From: Gemmatimonadota bacterium
GTDB lineage: Bacteria > Gemmatimonadota > Gemmatimonadetes > Gemmatimonadales > GWC2-71-9
Assembly: GCA_016713785.1 (NCBI GenBank)
Contig: JADJOM010000003.1
Coordinates: 1,259,501 to 1,323,500 of the forward strand
Length of the DNA: 64,000 bases
Reading direction: 5' to 3'
In this document: piece after piece, positions 60,881-64,000 of the stretch
Layout: every line of letters starts with the position of its first letter
How positions within the stretch are numbered: the stretch's first letter is position 1
Program-made: the position numbers and the translations under genes
The notes under the pieces: model-generated
Seen by the model: only the letters and a program-made list of their open reading frames with translations
Told to the model about the DNA's origin: nothing
Databases searched by the model: none

Positions 60881-61095
60881 TCTAAGGGATGGCCGGAGGG
60901 TGATTCAAGGCAAGCCGGGATGGGGGATTTGCCCCACCGCTGGTGGAAATGGCCCACCACCCATGCGGCTGGTGAGCCAGCGCCGGCGGGAGACGACCCG
61001 TGGACGCATGGATCGATGCCCGGCACAAGACCTGCCTTGGGCCGGTCGCGCGCGCGTCGCGCTGCGTGCTTTCACCCACCCCATCGGGAGTCGTG

Positions 61096-63243
61096 ATGCG
61101 AGCTGTGTCGTGCGGTGCCCTGGTGCTCCTCCTTGCCGCGCCCCTGGCGGCCCAGGTCCCGGCCCGCCGGGATTCCACCGCGCGGGACACCGCGCGCGTG
61201 CTCCCGGAACTGACCGTGACCGTGACCCGCGCCCAGGAGACCGTGAGCCGGGTGCCGGCCGCCGTCAGCGTGGTCGACCCGCGGGACCTCAAGGGGGCGC
61301 AGGCCAACCTCGGGCTGGACGAGTCGCTGAACAACCTCCCGGGCGTCTACGTCGCCAATCGCTACAACTTCAACCTCGACCAGCGGCTGGTCATCCGGGG
61401 CTTCGGTACCCGCTCCAACTTCGGGCTGCGCGGCATCAAGGTGATGCTCGACGGCATTCCCCAGACCCTGCCCGACGGCCAGAGCCAGCTCAACAACGTG
61501 GATTTCGCCAACCTCGGCCGCATCGAGGTGCTGCGCGGCGCCTCCAGCTCGCTGTACGGCAATGCCTCGGGCGGCGTGGTCTCGCTCACCACCGAGCCGG
61601 CGGGGCCGGGGCCGTTCTCCCAGTCGGTCCGGGCCGAGGGCGGGTCGTTCGGGCTGTTCCGGATCCACAGCCGCACCACGGCGCGGCGCGGCGCGGCGAG
61701 CGGCACCCTGTCGCTGTCCCGCACCACCGCCGACGGCAGCCGGCAGTGGAGTCGCAGCGAGTTCACCCAGCTCAACCTGGGCGGCGACTACCTCCTGGGC
61801 GGGGCCACCACCATCGGACTCCGCTTCGGGTACACCGATGCCCCGATCGCGCGGAACCCGGGCGCCCTCACCGCCACGGAGTTCCTTGCCAACCCCGACT
61901 CCGCCTCCGCCAACAGCATCCGCCGCCGGGCCGACAAGGACCTGTGGCAGGGCCAGCTCGCGGTCACGGCGCGGCACTTCACCGGGCGCGGTGAATGGAG
62001 CGTGGCGCTCTTCGGCGTGCAGCGCGACCTCAAGAACGCCCTCGGCTCGCCGCCGCCCCAGGGGCCCGGCGCCAACGTGGGCATCTACAACGAGATCGGC
62101 CGGAAGGCCGGGGGCGTGCGCCTCGCCGGCGACCAACGTCTCGGACGCTCCGAGCGCGCCGTCCGGGTGGTCGCGGGGCTCGACCTGCAGACCATGCGGG
62201 ACGACCGCCGCGGCTGGCGCTCGGTGGACGGCCAGCCCGACACCCTGATCCAGAGCCAGCTCGAGAAGGTGACGGAGGTGGGCCCCTTCCTGCAGCTGCA
62301 CTGGTCGCCGTCGGCCGACCTCGCCCTGAGCGGCGGCCTCCGCTATGACGCGGTGCGCTTCGACGTGGCGGACAAGCACCTGCTCGATGGCGTGGATGGC
62401 ACCGGCGATCGCACCATGTCGGCGGCCTCCGGGAACCTCGGCGCCACCTGGCTGCGCTACCAGGCCTTCAGCCCCTACGTGACGGTCTCCACCAGCTTCG
62501 AGACCCCGACCACCACCGAGCTCGCCAACCAGCCCAACTCGACGAGCGGGTTCAATACCACCATCGATCCCTCCCGCTCGGTGAACTACGAGCTGGGCGC
62601 CCGGGGCGTCGCGGGCCGCTTCACCTACTCGGTGGCCGGGTTCGTGGGACGGGTCAAGGACGCCATCGTGCAGTTCAGCGAGGTGAGCGGCCGCGGCTAC
62701 TTCACCAACGCCGGGCGGCTCAAGAATGACGGCATCGAGCTTGGGGTGAGCGCCCGGGTGGCGGAGCCGCTGCGCGTCTTCGGCAACTGGACCTACGCCA
62801 ACTACCGGTATGACACGTACCGGATCGTCACCGGCGCCACCGTCGACACCCTGGACGGCAAGCGCCTCCCTGGGGTGCCCAAGGCCTTCATCCGCTTGGG
62901 ACTCCGGGCCGGCCCGATCCGGGGCTTCGCACTCGACCTGGACCACACCATGTCCTCGTCGCTCTTCGCGGACGACAAGAACACGATCTACGTTTCGGGC
63001 TGGGGCGCCAAGCCGTCGACCGGCGACATCCCCGGCATCGGCAGCGGGGTGACCAACCTCCGGCTCAGCTGGGAAGGCACCTCCGGGGGCGCCTGGATCC
63101 GGCCGTTCCTCGGCATCAACAACCTGGGCGACCGCACCTACGTGAGCGCCCTGACCATCAACGGGGCCTTCGGGCGGGTCTTCGAGCCCGCGCCGGGGCG
63201 CAACTACTACGTGGGCGCCGAGATCGGCTGGGCCGCCCGCTAG
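61096..63243 (+). CDS. TonB-dependent outer-membrane receptor
   Basis: 715 residues from the ATG at 61096. Signal peptide ends APLAA|Q. A TonB-box-like stretch 'ELTVTVTRAQETVSRVPAAVSVVDPRDL' precedes the plug domain: 'GLDESLNNLPGVYVANRYN', 'RLVIRGFGTRSNFGLRGIKVMLDGIPQTLPDGQSQLNNVDFANLGRIEVLRGASSSLYGNASGGVVSL'. The rest is a 22-strand-type barrel ending in aromatic 'GRNYYVGAEIGWAAR'. It takes up a siderophore, cofactor or glycan across the outer membrane with ExbBD/TonB energy. The 215-base gap upstream has no clear riboswitch. A GTG or ATG further upstream is unlikely. Confidence 0.92.
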   Translation: MRAVSCGALVLLLAAPLAAQVPARRDSTARDTARVLPELTVTVTRAQETVSRVPAAVSVVDPRDLKGAQANLGLDESLNNLPGVYVANRYNFNLDQRLVIRGFGTRSNFGLRGIKVMLDGIPQTLPDGQSQLNNVDFANLGRIEVLRGASSSLYGNASGGVVSLTTEPAGPGPFSQSVRAEGGSFGLFRIHSRTTARRGAASGTLSLSRTTADGSRQWSRSEFTQLNLGGDYLLGGATTIGLRFGYTDAPIARNPGALTATEFLANPDSASANSIRRRADKDLWQGQLAVTARHFTGRGEWSVALFGVQRDLKNALGSPPPQGPGANVGIYNEIGRKAGGVRLAGDQRLGRSERAVRVVAGLDLQTMRDDRRGWRSVDGQPDTLIQSQLEKVTEVGPFLQLHWSPSADLALSGGLRYDAVRFDVADKHLLDGVDGTGDRTMSAASGNLGATWLRYQAFSPYVTVSTSFETPTTTELANQPNSTSGFNTTIDPSRSVNYELGARGVAGRFTYSVAGFVGRVKDAIVQFSEVSGRGYFTNAGRLKNDGIELGVSARVAEPLRVFGNWTYANYRYDTYRIVTGATVDTLDGKRLPGVPKAFIRLGLRAGPIRGFALDLDHTMSSSLFADDKNTIYVSGWGAKPSTGDIPGIGSGVTNLRLSWEGTSGGAWIRPFLGINNLGDRTYVSALTINGAFGRVFEPAPGRNYYVGAEIGWAAR

Positions 63244-63413
63244 GGCGGGGACACGGAACCGGCGGGACCGGCGGGGGTGCCTGACGGCCACGGGGGGAAC
63301 TGACCTCCCCTCCCGGGGTCGGCGGGTGCCCCCGCGCCGTTTGCCGTGCCGGATGCCCCTCTTTCGGTCCGGCCCCGGTTCCTGCAGCTTACCGGTATCC
63401 GCCACCCCCCGAG

Positions 63414-64000
63414 ATGCTCGTCACGCCTCCCCTCGCCACCACCGACGCCCACTACCGCGAGCGCTTCGAGCAGGTGGGGGCGGTCCAGCTGCTGCTCGAC
63501 CCGGAGCAGGGCGTGATCGTGGATGCCAACCCGGCGGCGGCAGCGTTCTACGGCTATCCCCGGGAGACCCTGCGCGGGATGTCGGTCACCCGCATCGAGA
63601 CCCTGCCGGAGGACGAGGTGCGGCAGGCGCTGCTCCTCGCCTCCCTGGTCGGCGGCCACTACCGCGGCTTCCCCCACCGCCTCGCCTCGGGGGACCTCCG
63701 GCTGGTGGAGATCTACGCCGGCCCCTGCCACCTCGACGGGCGCACCCTGCTGTACGAGATCATCCACGACGTGACCGAGCAGATCCAGCTGGAGCGGGCC
63801 CGGGCCGAGGTGGAAGCCGGGGCCCAGCGGCTCGGGGCGGTGGCGGTCGGCGTGGCCCACGAGGTCCGCAATCCGCTGTTCGGAATCTCCTCCACCCTCG
63901 ATGCCTTCCGGGCCCGCTTCGGGGAGCGCCCCGAGTTCCAGCCCTACCTCGAGGTACTGGGCGAGCAGGTGGAGCGCCTGAGCCGCCTGATGCGGGACCT
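63414..64000 (+). CDS. PAS-domain sensor histidine kinase, C-terminal part beyond the window
   Basis: The frame starts at the ATG at 63414 and is open to the right edge (195 residues). A PAS domain (about 12-120) is seen in 'FEQVGAVQLLLDPEQGVIVDANPAAAAFYGYPRETLRGM' and 'LLYEIIHDVTEQIQLERARAE', followed by a dimerisation/phosphoacceptor motif 'GVAHEVRNPLFGISSTLDAF' with His at the H-box. The ATPase domain lies outside. It is likely a cytoplasmic two-component kinase, and its response regulator may follow. There is no signal peptide or membrane helix in the visible part. Confidence 0.85.
   Translation, partial: MLVTPPLATTDAHYRERFEQVGAVQLLLDPEQGVIVDANPAAAAFYGYPRETLRGMSVTRIETLPEDEVRQALLLASLVGGHYRGFPHRLASGDLRLVEIYAGPCHLDGRTLLYEIIHDVTEQIQLERARAEVEAGAQRLGAVAVGVAHEVRNPLFGISSTLDAFRARFGERPEFQPYLEVLGEQVERLSRLMRD

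Noticed and set aside
60881..61095. Possible cobalamin riboswitch upstream of the TonB receptor (GGCGGGAGACGACC recalls a B12 box)
   Set aside because: The other conserved cobalamin elements are not found in the right order or spacing, and the gap is short. Also no clear promoter.
63244..63413. Gap between the TonB receptor and the histidine kinase, with ACCGGCGGG repeated twice
   Set aside because: Only short GC-rich repeats and a weak stem; nothing convincing as a promoter, terminator or RNA.

Overview
The window is about 64 kb of GC-rich (roughly 70%), densely coded bacterial DNA with 52 recognisable protein genes and one RNA gene. It looks like a Gemmatimonadota chromosome. The grounds are the mix of a GWxTD-type protein, several zinc-ribbon/FHA/Ser-Thr kinase proteins, an MglA/MglB pair, a class II (B12) ribonucleotide reductase, a TonB-dependent receptor and other diderm envelope genes, and many exported proteins whose signal peptides end in ...A|Q. 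That assignment is inference. No tRNA, rRNA, insertion sequence, prophage or CRISPR array was seen.

Layout. 1-7 kb (minus strand): a lipoprotein solute-binding protein cut by the left edge, cinA, pgsA, an MglA GTPase and its Roadblock partner, then recR, ebfC and dnaX. 7.05-9 kb (plus): the 4.5S/SRP RNA gene and a Na+/solute symporter. 9-16.6 kb (minus): a NahK-like sugar kinase overlapping a nucleotidyltransferase, a large M14 peptidase, then a class II aldolase/YtxH/YihY unit. 16.6-22 kb (minus): pyk, an MBL-fold hydrolase, pgi and an exported four-repeat PPC protein in one tightly coupled unit. 22-24.3 kb: an amidohydrolase, then the only long intergenic region, which is AT-rich and packed with DnaA-box-like 9-mers. 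24.3-30 kb (minus): an exported protein of unknown function, a redox set (peroxiredoxin with an apparent frame break, TlpA-like thioredoxin, DsbD-like carrier), ispG, an aldo/keto reductase, a small unknown protein and a DinB-like protein. 30-39.8 kb (minus): class II ribonucleotide reductase, gamma-carbonic anhydrase overlapping a membrane Ser/Thr kinase, a GWxTD protein and an N-acetylmuramoyl-alanine amidase lipoprotein.

39.8-48.3 kb (plus): from a good promoter, an operon of zinc-ribbon/FHA protein, Ser/Thr kinase, PP2C phosphatase and an FHA-TM-trypsin-like protease, followed by a GGDEF/EAL protein. This transmembrane phospho-signalling unit that ends in a protease is the best candidate for an undescribed system. 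48.3-51.8 kb (minus): murQ-anmK-nagZ, a peptidoglycan-sugar recycling operon. 51.9-58.2 kb: gamma-glutamyltransferase, a glycine-zipper lipoprotein, an MdlA-like ABC exporter and an SLC13/TrkA-C transporter. 58.2-60.9 kb (minus): a LOR/SDH (TIGR00300-type) enzyme, a small unknown protein, a Fur-family regulator and ccdA, three of the four junctions being overlaps. 61.1-64 kb (plus): a TonB-dependent receptor and the start of a PAS histidine kinase that runs off the right edge.

Many neighbouring genes overlap by ATGA or GTGA, so translational coupling appears to be the norm. Start codons were chosen from these overlaps, signal peptides and domain boundaries, and several differ from the longest open frame.
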